In this document: piece by piece, positions 21,302-33,580 of the stretch | Layout: each line of letters opens with the position of its first letter | Numbering within the stretch: the first letter of the stretch is position 1 | Origin: Oopsacas minuta | Lineage: Eukaryota; Porifera; Hexactinellida; Lyssacinosida; Leucopsacidae | Assembly (NCBI GenBank): GCA_024704765.1 | Contig: JAKMXF010000315.1 | Span: forward strand, 145,445-209,444 | Direction of reading: 5' to 3' | Length of the DNA stretch: 64,000 bases | Made by a program: the position numbers and the translations under genes | Notes under the pieces: model-generated | What the model saw: the letters and a program-made list of their open reading frames with translations, nothing else | Database searches by the model: none | What the model was told of the DNA's origin: nothing

Positions 21302-24292
21302 TAGTGTTCTCTCTAAGGAGTCGGCCAACAGAATCAGCCATCACCATAGCCGTTGGCTGACAGAATCGTGTTTTTGACAAACAGGCCAATTTCATTATTT
21401 TTCCTGAAATTTTGACCATTCATGAATTCATGAATATTGTAAGTTTGTAACTCTCAATAATAATTTTACTTGACAAATTTAAAAATCATAAGCACGAATT
21501 CATTTCATATGCTTATGCATATAATAAAGATGTTCTTTCAGATTATGAATATATTCATTTTACTGTGCCGACTATGTAATAGTAGCCCAGTACTGAAATG
21601 GTTGCCCTTTTCTGACTGCAATTGTGAGACGAATTAAAGCATCATCATTTGACATTACAGGCTGGGGCATAATTTCTGCAACTTAGATATCAGGCTATAT
21701 CATTTATTAAACTGGTACTTTTGGCTAGGTATTTTATTATGTTAATAACAATATACTTATTATAATATATCTACACTAGATACTTGGAAACATGCCTCCT
21801 TTCCATTATACTTAGATTTTACTAAATTTTAGATGAACTTCCTCTCATGCCCTCAATTCAAGATCACAAAAATTCAAGCCTCTTCAGTTGGTTGGAGACC
21901 CAGAAGATCGCCGGTACCACCTGCATTACAAGTATAGATGTTCAGTTTGTTCCAAGCGTCCCGGAGTTGTAACTGGGAGGAACTTGTGGTCACAGTGCGT
22001 GAATGCCCCGGTACCCCCAAGGAAGGCGTCAAACGTTGTCGTTGCAATGAACACTCAACAAAGGACCATGGTACACAGATAGCCATGCCTGAGATACTGG
22101 CTAGGGGTGTCGAAAAGAATCTTCGCCAAAGAGAAGAAAAGCTACAGAAAGAGAATATGACAATTCTCCCTCTCATCGATGTTGCATTGGAGACCGCTGT
22201 ATTTGAATTGGCTGCTTCAAAGTCGCCCCAATCGCCCGTCTACTGCGTCGCAATGGCGTCAACACCGCTACTGGCTGGCAATCAAAAAATTATGGATTCG
22301 TCTGGTGGGTAACTGCCGCCAATTTTCAGTTCCAAACTATCAAGGACGCTATTCGTGATATCAATTGTTTCGGCATTACAATTGACGAGACTACAGATTG
22401 TGGGGTTCTGGAGCAACTAAATAGTCTATTTACAGACCCAGCATCACGCGTCGCAAAAGTTCCTCGGTCATGTCAGTATGGAAGGCAGTAAGTCAGTCGA
22501 TATTGTTGAGGCTGTTGTCTCTATTCTCAAGAGATAAGCTTTAGACATAACTAAGTTGGCAAGTGTCTCATCAGACGGTTGCAGTACAATGCGCGGTGCC
22601 GTCAATGGGGTCATAGTTCGCCTGAATCGCATTATCAACTTCAAGGTCACCCCTGACCTTGGTGAAAACAGGATCTTTGCGGCTCATTGTGTTCTACATC
22701 GTCTGAATCTAAGTCTGAATGATGTGTTCGTGTCTTAGGATGCACCAAATGTGGTGACAATATTAGCGGATAAAATCGAGTTGGTTGTTAAATATGTCCA
22801 TAATTGGTTTGCTCGTAGTTCAGAACGTAGACATCAGTACGAGAAGTTGATCGATGTCTTCACTCGCGTTGAAATACCTGGGTCATGGAACGACACTAGG
22901 TGGTTGTCTCGACATCCTGCAATACGCGCAGTTGTTCGCAGTCATCGTGCCATTGTTGCCTTCATTGCCGAGAATGACAAGGTTAGAACTAGTCTGGAAG
23001 GTTGTTTTATTCGTGAGTATTTGACCGATGACAATTTTCTAAGTGAGATGGGAACAGTGCGCAAAGCAGTTAGCATCATGTTCACATTATCAAAGTTTCT
23101 CCAGGCATCAGTGCAGACACCATGGGAAGCGTTCCTGCTTATTCAGATTGGTGTTGGGCGGTTGTCTGATTTGCCTGATAATGTTCCCAAAACTAAGTCC
23201 GTCGTCGCCGTAAAATCTTTGATCCATACTTTAATGAATTCTGTGAATAAGCGGATTCCTGTTAGTGAAGGTAAATGATCGCCATTTACGATTTCCGTGT
23301 ACTGAAGGAGCGAGTTCAAAAAGAACGTGCTACAGGGGTTGAGTTGGAATGTGATTCACTTAGGTTTGACCAAGATCTTGTCACACACAGTTTCAAGCAC
23401 CATTTGAGTGTTTTCAGAAGATTTTTTGATGAGTTCAACATGTCGGATTCTGAACTGACCAAAGGGTTCGTTGGAGGTTTTAACAAACTGCAGAGAGAGG
23501 CCCTGAACCGAAATATCTATGTTAAATACAAGCTCTCTTCCGAAACCTTCAAACTTGACAGTCGCTCTTCCAAGGTTGGAAAACACCGTATTGAGATCAT
23601 CGGTTGCAGAGCGGTTGATAGTAGTATTGCGGAGCGCGGTTTCTCTCAGTTAGTAAGGTTGAAAACTCGCTAAGGAATCGACTCAGCGGTGAACACTTGA
23701 ACTCCGCTATGAGTCTTCGTCTCAACCCTGTGCCTACCGTTTCCGAGATTCTCGCAGCAAGGGGAGGGCAACGGTTTAGGCGAGTTCGCAATGTTCAAAA
23801 TCCCAGACCCAGGTTAGTTTTCCAACACGCTACTGATATTGAGAAAATTGAAGATCAGTTCGACAGTGATTGCTCAGAAAGAGACGGTGATGTAGCCGAG
23901 GACTCTGATGACTGGAGCAGTGAAGATGAAGAATCAGATATCGAATCTGAAATGGAGCTTTTGGACGAAGGTTGCCATCTCTCTTTAGATATTGTTAAGT
24001 ATCTTGAGGAACCAGTTTATGCACTACCATCAAGTAAAAGAAGAAGAATCGATTAAATTGGATATTTAAATAGCAGCTTACTACTTGATCCAGACACTAT
24101 TTCAATATTGTATCAGTAATCAGTAACTATTTCTAATTAGTATTATATACTAGAAATTATTATAATCTATCAAATGTATATCAATCATTATGATGGGTCG
24201 ACAGATATTGGAATCTGGTAATCATACGGCCGAGGGCCTGGGCGGCGCAGCCGGCCAGACCCTCCATTGGCCGATTCTTAGAGGGAACACTG
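21302..24292 (+). mobile_element. hAT transposon, copy 1 (inverted twin of 44475-47465)
   Basis: A 2991-bp element. The left end TAGTGTTCTCTCTAAGG and the right end, inverse of CAGTGTTCCCTCTAAG, are short hAT-type inverted repeats. The flanks ATCTATTC (21294-21301) and ACCTATTC (24293-24300) are an 8-bp target duplication with one mismatch, as expected for hAT. The twin at 44475-47465 has exactly the same length in the opposite orientation (position p maps to 68767 minus p). Where I compared them they are the same base for base, except one internal substitution (T at 22269) and five in the first 18 bp. The encoded transposase is broken identically in both. Confidence 0.9.
21888..24056 (+). 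pseudogene. hAT transposase, copy 1, multiply broken
   Basis: Pieces in order. A Cys-rich N-terminus (YRCSVCSKRPG, then after a shift ECPGTPKEGVKRCRCNEHS) may form a zinc finger. Then a helical stretch to 22312. A shifted segment contains FGITIDETTDCGVLEQL (start of the RNase-H-like core, with the first catalytic D), then SSDGCSTMRGAVNGV and FAAHCVLHRLNLSLNDV (second acidic region), and a long open part 22751-23278 with SWNDTRWLSRHPA. 23275-23673 ends in ERGFSQLVRLKTR and continues after a shift as SGEHLNSAMSLRLN, the hAT dimerisation block with the third acidic residue. The C-terminus is acidic (SERDGDVAEDSDDWSSEDEE). Stops at about 22535 and 22736 and shifts near 21950, 22310, 23275 and 23670 kill it. 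The same lesions are in copy 2. Confidence 0.85.
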
Positions 24293-24300
24293 ACCTATTC

Positions 24301-25394
24301 AATTTCTTTTGATTGCCTTTCAGATTCCCATATTCCGAATGAAGATCTACATATTCAATAGCTCCTAGAAAATTGATTCACTAGTGGATAATGTTCCCCG
24401 AACACTATTGCCTAAGTGGATATGGAGGAAACTATTCACTAGAGGGGGCCATAATCCCTAAGGAATGATGTTTGGGGAACATTATACACTGGGAAGTCAT
24501 GCACGGGGGGACAATATTCCTTATTGAATAATGTTAGGAACTGTAGTCTTTGTGACACAGACGAAAAGGTCTTAAATATTTGATCTGGAGAAAAGATGAA
24601 TTCGAGTCAGACCAAATTTTTCTGATAAATTAGATCAGGTCTGTGCATAAAGAAGACAGGACAATTATTTCATGACATACCTCTAAAAAAGAATAAGTTT
24701 ATGAACCAGGGAACGAAATTTCTATAAGTCAAGTCAGTGAGCCAATTCACAACCATCAATGAATTTGTCAAAAAGGTAGAGCAAGCTACCGACATATGCT
24801 GAAATAACTGTATCACATCGAAATTTCGAATAACTCGAAAAGACTTTGTTAATGTATCTGGAGAATCTGATAAAAATGCGTAAACTGAGTTTCGAGTTCT
24901 AATTGCAAGCTAAAAACTGAAGGTAAGCCGGAACTATGATGTAGCAAATAAATATTTTGGAAATACATTTTTGTTACAGTTAAGAATCATAATACAATGT
25001 ACCTATTCTGACTATATAAATAATTATTTATGAAAATATTTTGTATTTTTTGAAATTAGCTATTAAATCGACATAATGAATTAAATCATGGCATATGATA
25101 TACACTGCTTGCTAAGCAAGGAATTGCCAAAATAAGTTCCAGGTCATTGATTATATTCTCTTTTATCATGAAGAATTGGAGTTCTCATTACAAATTCAAC
25201 TTGATATAGGTTACAGCATACTGTGGAGACATCCAGAATACTTTTGAATCTGCTTCCCAAGATATTTTAATCACAATGACGCAATCAAAGCTCGCCTTCA
25301 ATAATGGTAATGATTCTAGTAATAAACACCAATATTATCGAAAAACCCACAAATGTCATGAAATGAATCATGATTCATATTAAATTAACACATA
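24301..25394. other. Unassigned stretch with one arm of a dispersed repeat
   Basis: 24870-25025 is the inverted counterpart of 34570-34760 (shared words ATTGTATTATGATTCTTAAC and AACTCGAAACTCAGTTTAC). 24392-24485 contains a small imperfect inverted repeat (AATGTTCCCC...GGGGAACATT). No coding potential is recognised. Confidence 0.5.
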
Positions 25395-25396
25395 TA

Positions 25397-26708
25397 TCAG
25401 GTTGTCCAAAAAGTTCGCGGAATTGCAAATATATTGTATTTATCAATGATCATACTCAACTAATTATTGTTCACAGTTTCAATAAATTCACCCTTAACTT
25501 CGATACATTTCTTCCATTTGATGGGAGTTTATTTATTCCTGTGGTGACGAATTCTTTCAGGGGTACCTTGAATCCATGAATTTACAGCGCACCCAGGGTG
25601 CTCAAAATCGCTGAAACGTTTACCTCTAAGTGGTCTTTTCATTTCTGAAAAAAGCCAATAGTCGCTGGGCGCTAGATCTGGGCTGTATGGGGGATGTGGG
25701 AGTAATTCGAACCCTAAATGTTGAATTACATCCAAAGTTCGCCTGCTGGTATGGGCTGGAGCATTATCATGCTGAAGCAAAACATGAGAACTCAACTTGC
25801 CACGCCTCTTAGACTTGATAGCTTCGCGCAAATTCTTCAGAACTTGGACATAGTATTCAGTGTTTATTGTTAGTTTGTTAGGTAACCAATTAATCATGAT
25901 TATTCCCTTTGTGTCCCAAAAAACTGTTGCCATCCGTTTACCTACTGATGCGACGGCTCTGGGTCTAATAGGAGTTGCTTCATGCCTACGCTTCCATTGA
26001 CTCGCCTGTAAACTTGTCTTAGGCTCATAAAAATGTAACCAAGTCTCGTCCCCTGTGACTAAACGATCAAAGAACCTTGGTTCCTTCTTAGAAATCCGTA
26101 AGAGCTGGCGGCAAACACGAACCCTTTCAATCCTTTGAGATTCAGATAACAATTTGGGAACCTAACGAGAAAGAACTCTCGACATTCCCAATTGTTCTGT
26201 TAGAATCTTATCAAGTATTGATTTTGACATCCCTAATTCTTCCTCTAACTGCCGCAGAGTCACACGTCTATGTTTACCTAGAATGTTTGATATAATTTTG
26301 ATATTTTCTTGGTTGGAACATGTTTTCGGACGACCAGGTCTTGGGTTATCATCAACAATTGAATGCTTATCATTAAATCTGTCAATCCATTTGTAAACCA
26401 TCGATTTACCAGGGCATTTACTACCATAAACCTTTTCCATCTCGTAGAGAATCTCGCTTCCACTTTTATTTTGTTTCCAGAGAAACCAAATGATATATCG
26501 TTTCCCATCTTCTGAGTTTTCCATTTTAGAAAAAAATACGACAATCGTAAATGATGCTAAAAGAATACCTAAACCAAACTTTTTGATTACAAAAGTTAGG
26601 ATAATTGAGATAAGGGATATTAGAATTAATCGAAACAATAGGCTAATTGATAGAGTGTATATAACACAAACTAGGGATAAAATTCCGGAAACTTTTTGGA
26701 CAACCCAG
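25397..26708 (-). mobile_element. Mariner transposon
   Basis: A 1312-bp element. The inverted ends share GGTTGTCCAAAAAGTT and GGAATT, flanked by TA on both sides (25395-25396, 26709-26710). It contains one transposase gene on the minus strand. Length, ends and TA duplication are typical of mariner. Confidence 0.9.
25460..26524 (-). pseudogene. Mariner transposase, lightly damaged
   Basis: From ATG 26524 (MENSEDGKRYIIWFLWK) the frame encodes the paired helix-turn-helix DNA-binding domain with RPGRPKTC, then the D,D34D core. D in VTGDETWLHFYEP, D in QHDNAPAHTSRR and D in YSPDLAPSDYWLF are all present. The lesions are few. A TAG at 26162-26164 occurs where mariners have tryptophan (SR-W-VP). 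Two compensating shifts near the 3' end (after GTPE at about 25557, and near 25520) take the frame out and back before KKCIEVKGEF; the stop is at 25460. It is long-dead but well preserved. Confidence 0.9.
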
Positions 26709-26710
26709 TA

Positions 26711-29288
26711 CACAATAGAAAGACCCTATTAACTAAACTTATAAAACTGGATAACTATTATGGCTTATTGTATGTTCGTATACATTTTTGATGGAATTTC
26801 TTCGAATTTCTAGGATTGCTATTTAATGTTGTTCTTAAGGAAAATATCACTAAATGAATTATTTAACGAGTGTTTAAGAACATGAAGGTCATCTCTTGAT
26901 ACTTAAACTAACATTTCACAAATAGAAGGTATTTTGATAAAAAGGATTAGTTTAAGTTTAGAGAATTTAAGAAAAAATTTAGAAAAATGAAAAAATTACC
27001 AAACATGTGCATGAACTTTGATTGCGTCATTATAGATAAAATAACTTGGAAAGCAGGTTTAAAAGTACCCAGATGTCTCCGCCGTATGTGGAATCCTATT
27101 CACAGTTAAATTTGTAATGATAACAGCAATCCCTCATGATCAGACAGAATATAATCAATGGTTTGGAAATAATTTTCGTAATTCTTTGCTTAGCTAGCAG
27201 TGTATATAGTAGGCCATGATTCACTCATTGTATTGGAAATGTCACTAGGTTTCCATTTGAGATATCTACAATTTTGCGTAGGTGAGTCACTTGTTGAAAT
27301 TACAAATTTCTATTCTAGAGTCAGATTGCTGGGTCGCTATGGAAAATATCTTTTAATATGGTTAAAGTGACCAATAAATTGTGGGATATCTGATGCTGAG
27401 TAAGAATCTGGTAGTTCAAAGCTGATCCAAAGAATATTTGCAAAGGTGGGCCCCTGGAGGATGTATTTGCGAATTAGCAGAGAGTTGCTAATTAAATACA
27501 AGATGGAATAAAAAATGTATCCGTCCGAGGTAGTTCCTTCCTAATATCATTGAAGAGCCTCGCAAGAACAAGTGTGCCAATTTTCATGCATTTATCCAGA
27601 ATAAAATACATTAGACACCTAATAAGAAATGTAACAACATTCCATTTAAATTTGTCTTAACCCCTTTGAATGGGGAATCTGGGCCTAGCTCGAGCAAGTT
27701 CGAGACTTGGACGAAAATTTCATGCAAATGAATTATGACGTCATTGCACCCTTTTGAATTTTAGAAAAATCAAATTATTAACCATTGCTCAGCCAATATG
27801 CACGCTAGGAGATTTAAATTTGAATCAAAGGTACCCCTCAATGTGACAAATGTCCTGGCGTTATGATTTTGATGAAAAGATGACCCATCATGGATCATTT
27901 TATCATAAGGAATGTACCAAAAATATATAATGGCACGAAGTGCCACGATCACTAACCAAGAACGATATAGCACGTCCAGGATCCCCACAGAAGGCCATCG
28001 AATGAAATTTTGATTATGCATGGATCGTAAAATTCTAAAATTCTATTATCCATCAAAGCGAAGTGTATATGTTCGATACTGAATCCAACCTTAGACACTA
28101 AGCTGCGCACAACGACCAATCAATCCAAGTGCGCTAGTTATCGTAAATTTTGTTTTTCTACATTGACCTTCTAGGTCCGTAAGTTTCTTAGTTGTCTTAC
28201 ATTTTGAATGAATAGAGGATGCTATCGTTTGTATTGTTAATAATACATGGTTATGAACATATTATGTAAATCTCAGTTACTTGTCCAAAATTTATAGTAA
28301 AAATTCCAGAAAAAATACATTTAATTATACTATTACTTAAATCATATGATTAAATGATGACAAATAACTCGTTTGCATGTTACTATACGTTAGTCAATAA
28401 GTGGAAAGTTTGTCGATTGTCTCAAACTATCACTTACCGAGATCTAAATATTACGAAAATAAAATGAATCTATAGCAATGTATTGCAATCGAATTCGGTT
28501 TTTCTAACTATTCATTAGCAAGAAAATATCCTATCTCTAAAGAATGTGTGACTTATATACGAATACTTCGGTATATTCTTACTATAGATAATACCTATAG
28601 TAAGTTTATAAGGATGGAAATGTATGTAAGCACACGTACCAAATTCTGAAAAATTTGTTAGTTAGATGTCCAGTCTGGTGGTGCACTTAAATGATCTGGG
28701 ACTTTTTGGTCTTAGAAAGATTTCAGGTAAATTTTTATACTAGGTTGTGTCAACTATCATAATATTCAATATTATTGGCCCGACTTTACTTCATGTTTTA
28801 TCTTCAACTCTGATGTTCATACTTCTTCCCTGTCTCTATATTGAAACGAAACTCTAACAGCAATATGAAATATGTTCCAAAAGGTGTGAAAATATGAATA
28901 ATTAATGATAAGACAGACGTCAGATATAGATTTGTAAATAAGTATCAAAATATTAATCAGAATAACGGATGAATCCTGTTATGAATTAAAATGGTAGTTC
29001 TGATAAAACAGTTTCAATAGACGCACTTGCATCATAGAAGAAATTCTACAGATAAATACAACCAAACATCTTTGATGTTCTGTTTGTATGTTTGATAAAT
29101 ACATTACAAGAAACTGATCTTAAGAAGTGTACAGTCTTCGCTATATATTAATACGATATTTATTTTAGAAAGAAAGATTATTACGAAGTCAAGTTTTGTT
29201 TGTTTGTGATTTATTTTATTCACACCACTGACAAAATACATGTAATCTAAATTTTATATATACTACATATAGTCCAATTATACGATGT
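26711..29288. other. Long unassigned AT-rich stretch
   Basis: No gene recognised. 27520-27690 is a diverged direct copy of 34310-34500 (shared GAGCC.CGCAAGA, CAATTTTCAT.CATTTATCCA); on the minus strand both encode a hydrophobic peptide with DKCMKI. The minus open frame 27770-28021 is hydrophobic and unrecognised. If the minus-strand gene ending at 29289 is real, this is its downstream flank. Confidence 0.35.
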
Positions 29289-29488
29289 TCAGTTCACTAT
29301 CCAGTCCAGGAATGTCCAGGAATCTTTCAGTAATAATTGAAAATGTTCAGGATTATCACGTAAATCTTCTGGTGCTCTATTCGGAGTGCTAGATTTCGTA
29401 GGGCTATTCTGAATGACTTACTTGCGTACGTAGGTCAGGATGTTCCACATCGTCCATACCATTAGAGCATCTCGCTAAAGGAGATGCA
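29289..29488 (-). CDS. Candidate 3' exon(s) of an unidentified host gene
   Basis: On the minus strand a strong acceptor (TTCCTTATCTGTTTTAG) precedes 29488. From there 67 nt are open (ASPLARCSNGMDDVEHPDL...TQ) and end at 29422 with a consensus donor GTAAGT. Only 13 nt later, after ATTCAG, the same phase opens again (NSPTKSSTPNRAPEDL...FLDWIVN) to a stop at 29289-29291. The peptide is hydrophilic and non-repetitive and looks like a genuine C-terminus, but I do not recognise the protein. The 13-nt gap behaves like a shrunken intron (both splice signals, both phase 0). If it is retained, translation ends at TAG six codons into it. An exon with a matching donor style lies upstream on the same strand at 36666-37049. 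Intermediate exons would be needed because the phases differ. Confidence 0.42.
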
Positions 29489-30083
29489 CTAAAACAGATA
29501 AGGAATATTAAACTGAAGTAGGAAAAATCAGTTTCTACTGTACTAACAAACAGAAGCTACCATCAGTATTCATACAAATTATATAAAAAATATCAAGAAA
29601 GCTGACAGACCTGGGAGCAATGGCGGAGCAAGACCGCAGCCCCAGATGGGCTTAAAGGCGTGAGATTATCTTTATAAAGGTGGACTTAGCTAGCTTTTCT
29701 GTTTCGTAGTACACATAGAGTGAATGCCAGTCATAAGAATCATAACTCGATTTACCAAATCTTTTGTAACTTGCTCCATTGAATTTTCCGGATGTTAGAA
29801 AATTCCATTCCGGTTACAAGAACATGCTGGTTATAAGAAACATCTTCAGAAAACGGTTCTCAAATACTCCTGAATATTTTATGCAGGTTATAAGACCAGG
29901 TTCTTATATACGACATCAACTGTTCTCACAATATAATACAATGTGAGACAATCTTCAATCCTTTTCTTTATTGATTGATTATTATACCTCATTTAACCTC
30001 TCCTATTAAAAACTCCATTACAACTTCATTATAAGTATACACGTATACGTATTTAGCTGAAATTAATGCGAAATATTACACCC

Positions 30084-30682
30084 TATGAAGTCAGAGAAAC
30101 GAAAACGTGCTACCATCTCGATCTAAAACAAAGTTGGGCGTGATACGAACTGTCGCGAGTGTGGCTGACAAATATAGCGTTTCTAGGCGGTCAGTTAGTA
30201 AGATAAGGAAAAGAAGAGTAAAAATGGCGAAATTATTTTCTGATGAGCAAAAAGTAGGCTCGAAAAGGGTGAGGTTATCCAAGGAAATTGATATTGATGA
30301 AGCTCTTTATTAGGAAGAAGGGGGATACAGGGTGCTCGTATTTCGGGCCCAATGCTTATTGAGAAAGCAAGTCAACTCCCAGCTGAAATGATTACAGAGG
30401 TGGAAATGTGGCATAGCATCATTTTACAGAAACAACAGGGAGAAATCAAGAGGCGTATACTTGCGCTACTGAAACTTGGGCTGAGTTCGTAGTGCCCAAA
30501 CTACGAGAGTATTTCAACCAGATATTTCCAATGTAGTGAGACTAAGCTTTACTTTCAAGGGTCCCCAGAGCGTGAACATAGCTTGAAAATGATCAACAAT
30601 GTGGTGAGAAGAAAACTAAAGAGGATAACTGTTCTTGTTTGTGCTAATAGGAATGGAGAGGAAAAATGTCCATCATTGATTG
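30084..30682 (+). pseudogene. Tigger/pogo transposase, 5' half
   Basis: The plus strand reads KSEKRKRATISI, then after one shift KTKLGVIRTVASVADKYS and RRSVSKIRKRRVKM. This is the CENP-B-type N-terminal helix-turn-helix of Tigger/jerky transposases. Further on, ISGPMLIEKASQLPAEM is from the second DNA-binding helix set. From about 30545, EREHSLKMINNVVRRKLKRI and TVLVCANRNGEEKCPSL are from the DDE core. At 30682 the gene is cut by the CMC-like element 30683-32883 and resumes at 32884. The surrounding Tigger element probably runs about 29728-33878, judged from TTATAAGAACA-type words near both ends; its exact ends are uncertain. Confidence 0.8.
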
Positions 30683-32883
30683 CACAGGCCTACACGTTTT
30701 AGTTGTATTGATTTTGTCAACTGATATATACTAATTCTGTGTTGCTGATTCCGATTATTTAGTCACTTTCTCCCTAATACGTCAAGCTATCTCACAATCC
30801 CATTACTACATTTATAGAACAAAATTGGTTTCAACCCTTATATGTTAGATTGGATCAATTAAATTTCTGAAAATATCAATATCTCATACACTAAGAATAG
30901 CGATATAATTGTTACTAATATGAATGGAAGAAAGTGATACTATAAACATGTAATATGAACACTATTCAATCTAAAAACTTTCTCTTGTTTGACTTTCTTG
31001 AATGTTGTTCGTTAGGACAATCTCTCTTTAGGCACCAACAGTAATCTAGCATCATATGTGTGCCCCCAACTTCCTTGATATCGCTATTCCATCACTTTTA
31101 TGTCTTGATGGAATCGTTCACCTTGTTCTTCACTCATATCACCTTGAGTATCCGGAAATCTATCAAGATGGTTTCTCAAATAATGAATTTTAATACTCAT
31201 ATTACAGTCAGGAGCATGATAGCTGTCGACTAACTCTGTGACTAGTTCTTTGTAGTTGGATGCCTTTTTATCACCAAGGAAATTAGATAAAGCCTGCCAC
31301 GCTCTCTTCTCTTCCTCGTTCATTGAATCTTTGAAGCTGTTGTCCCAAAGTAACTTGCGAATCTGTGGACCTTCAAATATCCCTGCCTTTTTCCTCTCTT
31401 CACTGATTTCTGGAAAATAATTTCGGATATACTTGAAAAAATGTCTTTAGCCAGTGCTTTGATGAATTGCTTCATTAAACCAAGCTTAATGTGGAGAGGA
31501 GGTAGAATTATTTATTTGTATGTACCAGAGGGTTATTTGTTACATTTTTGTCCCCAACTTTCAAACATTCTCTCGGAGGTCACTTTTCCCTTATCCAATG
31601 CTGGTTCATATCTCTACTGTTCCAATAACAAAGAAAACAGGGGTACTTAGTGAACCCAGATTGTTGTCCTAATAGAAAGTTGACCATTTTGAGATCACCA
31701 CAGATTACCAAATCATGTGCAGAGTAGTTAATATTCTCTAATATCTCTTTCACATTATTGTACTCTTCTTTGAGTTTAACTAAATATCCTATAGGAATTG
31801 ACAGATATATGTCGATTATGGAGTAGTACACATTTCAGACTCCTTTTGGAGTTTTCAATAAACAGCCTCCAGTCACTTGGATTGTAGTTCGGAACTCCCA
31901 TTGCCAGTAGAAGACCCTCAACATTTGGACAAAACACCAAACCATTCTTTTCGCAGAAATACTGCTGAAACTCTTGCTCCCTGTAACGATATAATGTTAC
32001 CTTTGTTCCTTAATGGAGTAGATTCTTTTCTTTCAATATAGATGCAAGCAACTCAGAAGATTCTTTCGAGAGGTCAAGGTCACAAATTAAATCATTCAAT
32101 TCCGCTTGATTAAATAGAGAAGGCTCCGAGGAAGGACCTTGAAAATCAACATCATATCCACAGTCATGTTCATTGACTTCCGATTTGGCATCATCTTCAT
32201 CATGATAGAGTTCGAGAAACTCTGTAAATATTGGTACAGGTATATTACTACAATGAGGGACTGGTCGAATAGCAGATTCTAAATTTGGGAAATTCAGCAG
32301 GTGTTTGTTACTCTTTTTGCAACCCATAACATTTACCATGCAGAAATAACAATCATCGAAATGATTTTTTGATTCTATCCAAATCATAGGAATTCCGAAA
32401 GGGAGGTGTTTCTCTTTACCCTTACTCCAAGACCTCAATAATTCTACACAAGATTTACAGACCTTATGAGGTGCCCAACTTTTGTCCTGGTCGCCCAGCT
32501 TAACTTTGAAATACGCATGGTAAGCTCTATCCACAAAATAAGTAATATTCTGCATCTGAGGTTCCGGAGTATAGAAACCACAAATATAACAAAAAGTGTC
32601 TGGAGAATTAAAACACTTTCATTTCGACATATCAACAAAAAAGTACAACAGACTAGTTAAAAACCAATAAGCAAATAAGACTATTTGAATATATATACTA
32701 TGTACATAATGTTATTGTTGTAATATGTAACCATGATGAATTTTTGGCAAAAATCGAAATTTTTCTGAAAATGTAGCTTTATAGTTGTGAAAAAACCTGA
32801 CGTGATAAGAAAGAACCTAAATTAGTCTAAATCAGTGATCAAAATATAAAAAACTGCAATATAACATTATTTATAGGCCTGTG
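30683..32883. mobile_element. CMC-like DNA transposon, copy C
   Basis: A 2201-bp element. The ends CACAGGCCTA and TAGGCCTGTG are a perfect 10-bp inverted repeat. The flanks TTG (30680-30682) and TTA (32884-32886) form a 3-bp duplication with one mismatch. Removing the element with one triplet rejoins the Tigger gene as PSLI-V-GKTNP in frame and with the normal spacing of that family, so these boundaries are right. It contains a degenerate relative of the copy A gene on the minus strand. Confidence 0.82.
30966..32630 (-). pseudogene. CMC-like transposase copy C, degenerate
   Basis: Starts at ATG 32630 with a stop at codon 4 (MSK*KCFNSPDTFCYICG). The CxxC-rich N-terminus, the LPFGIPMIW segment and LNDLICDLDLSKESSELLAS follow copy A closely to about 32010, where a stop occurs (LLH). 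Then come WRLFIENSKRSLKCVLLHN (the first acidic site is E rather than D), a shift near 31820, VICGDLKMVNFLLGQQ (second site) and YPCFLCYWNSRD. Stops near 31510, then SEEQGERFHQDIKV (third site) and, after a shift near 31050, DYCWCLKRDCP to a stop at 30966-30968. It is clearly the same family as copy A but not its close sibling. Confidence 0.88.
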
Positions 32884-33580
32884 TTATTGGCAAAACAAAT
32901 CCAGAGGGTTCCCCAATGATCCCTCAAAATTGCCAGTGAATTATAGAAATTCAAAAACGCTTGGATGACAGGAGAAATTTTCAAGGAGTGGCTTGAAGTT
33001 TGCGATAGATAGCCTAGATTAAATAGAGGCATATCTTCTTACAGGTTGATAATTGCACAGCCCATCACAAAGAAGTAAAAGTAGAAAATATCAATCTCCA
33101 CTTTCCACAACCCAATAAGATTTCATTAATACAACCGATGGATATGGATGGATACACAATCTTACTACAGAAGCAAATTGAATAACAGAGTACCCTCTAT
33201 GCTGATGGAATTGCAACTGTCTTTGGTGCATGGAATTTTGTGAAACCTTCGACAATAATTAATTGCTTCAGAAAGAGAGGGATGGTAGTATAAATAGTAA
33301 TATCAACGAAGATCAAGCGGTTGAAGAAGATGTCCCTATACTATTGTCAATGACAGTTGATGATAAGGAACTTTCTGGAGTCAGATAGAGGCATAAGAAA
33401 TTTAATAGATGTGATAGATTCTGACACAGATGAGAATGAAGTTATTCAGTCAATGAAAGGAAGACCGAAACTCAAAGAGGGGGCTAGAGTCACGAATTAC
33501 AGCCAGAAAGTATGCTCAACATTTAGGGCAAGATGAGAATATCCCACTTTGTGAAGTTGAAGATATTTAAAAGTTGATAT
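32884..33580 (+). pseudogene. Tigger/pogo transposase, 3' half
   Basis: Continuation of 30084-30682. It reads GKTNPEG, LPVNYRNSK then, shifted, AWMTGEIFKEWLE. LQVDNCTAHHKEVKVENI carries the second catalytic aspartate (VDN), and NKISLIQPMD the third region. The C-terminal segment is GAWNFVKPSTIINCFRKRG, and an acidic tail with DSDTDENEVIQSM follows. Several stops and shifts make it dead. Motif order and spacing are those of Tigger/jerky proteins. Confidence 0.82.

Noticed and set aside
22468-22650. Minus-strand frame inside the hAT copy (and its mirror at 46117-46299)
   Set aside because: A shadow of the transposase on the other strand.
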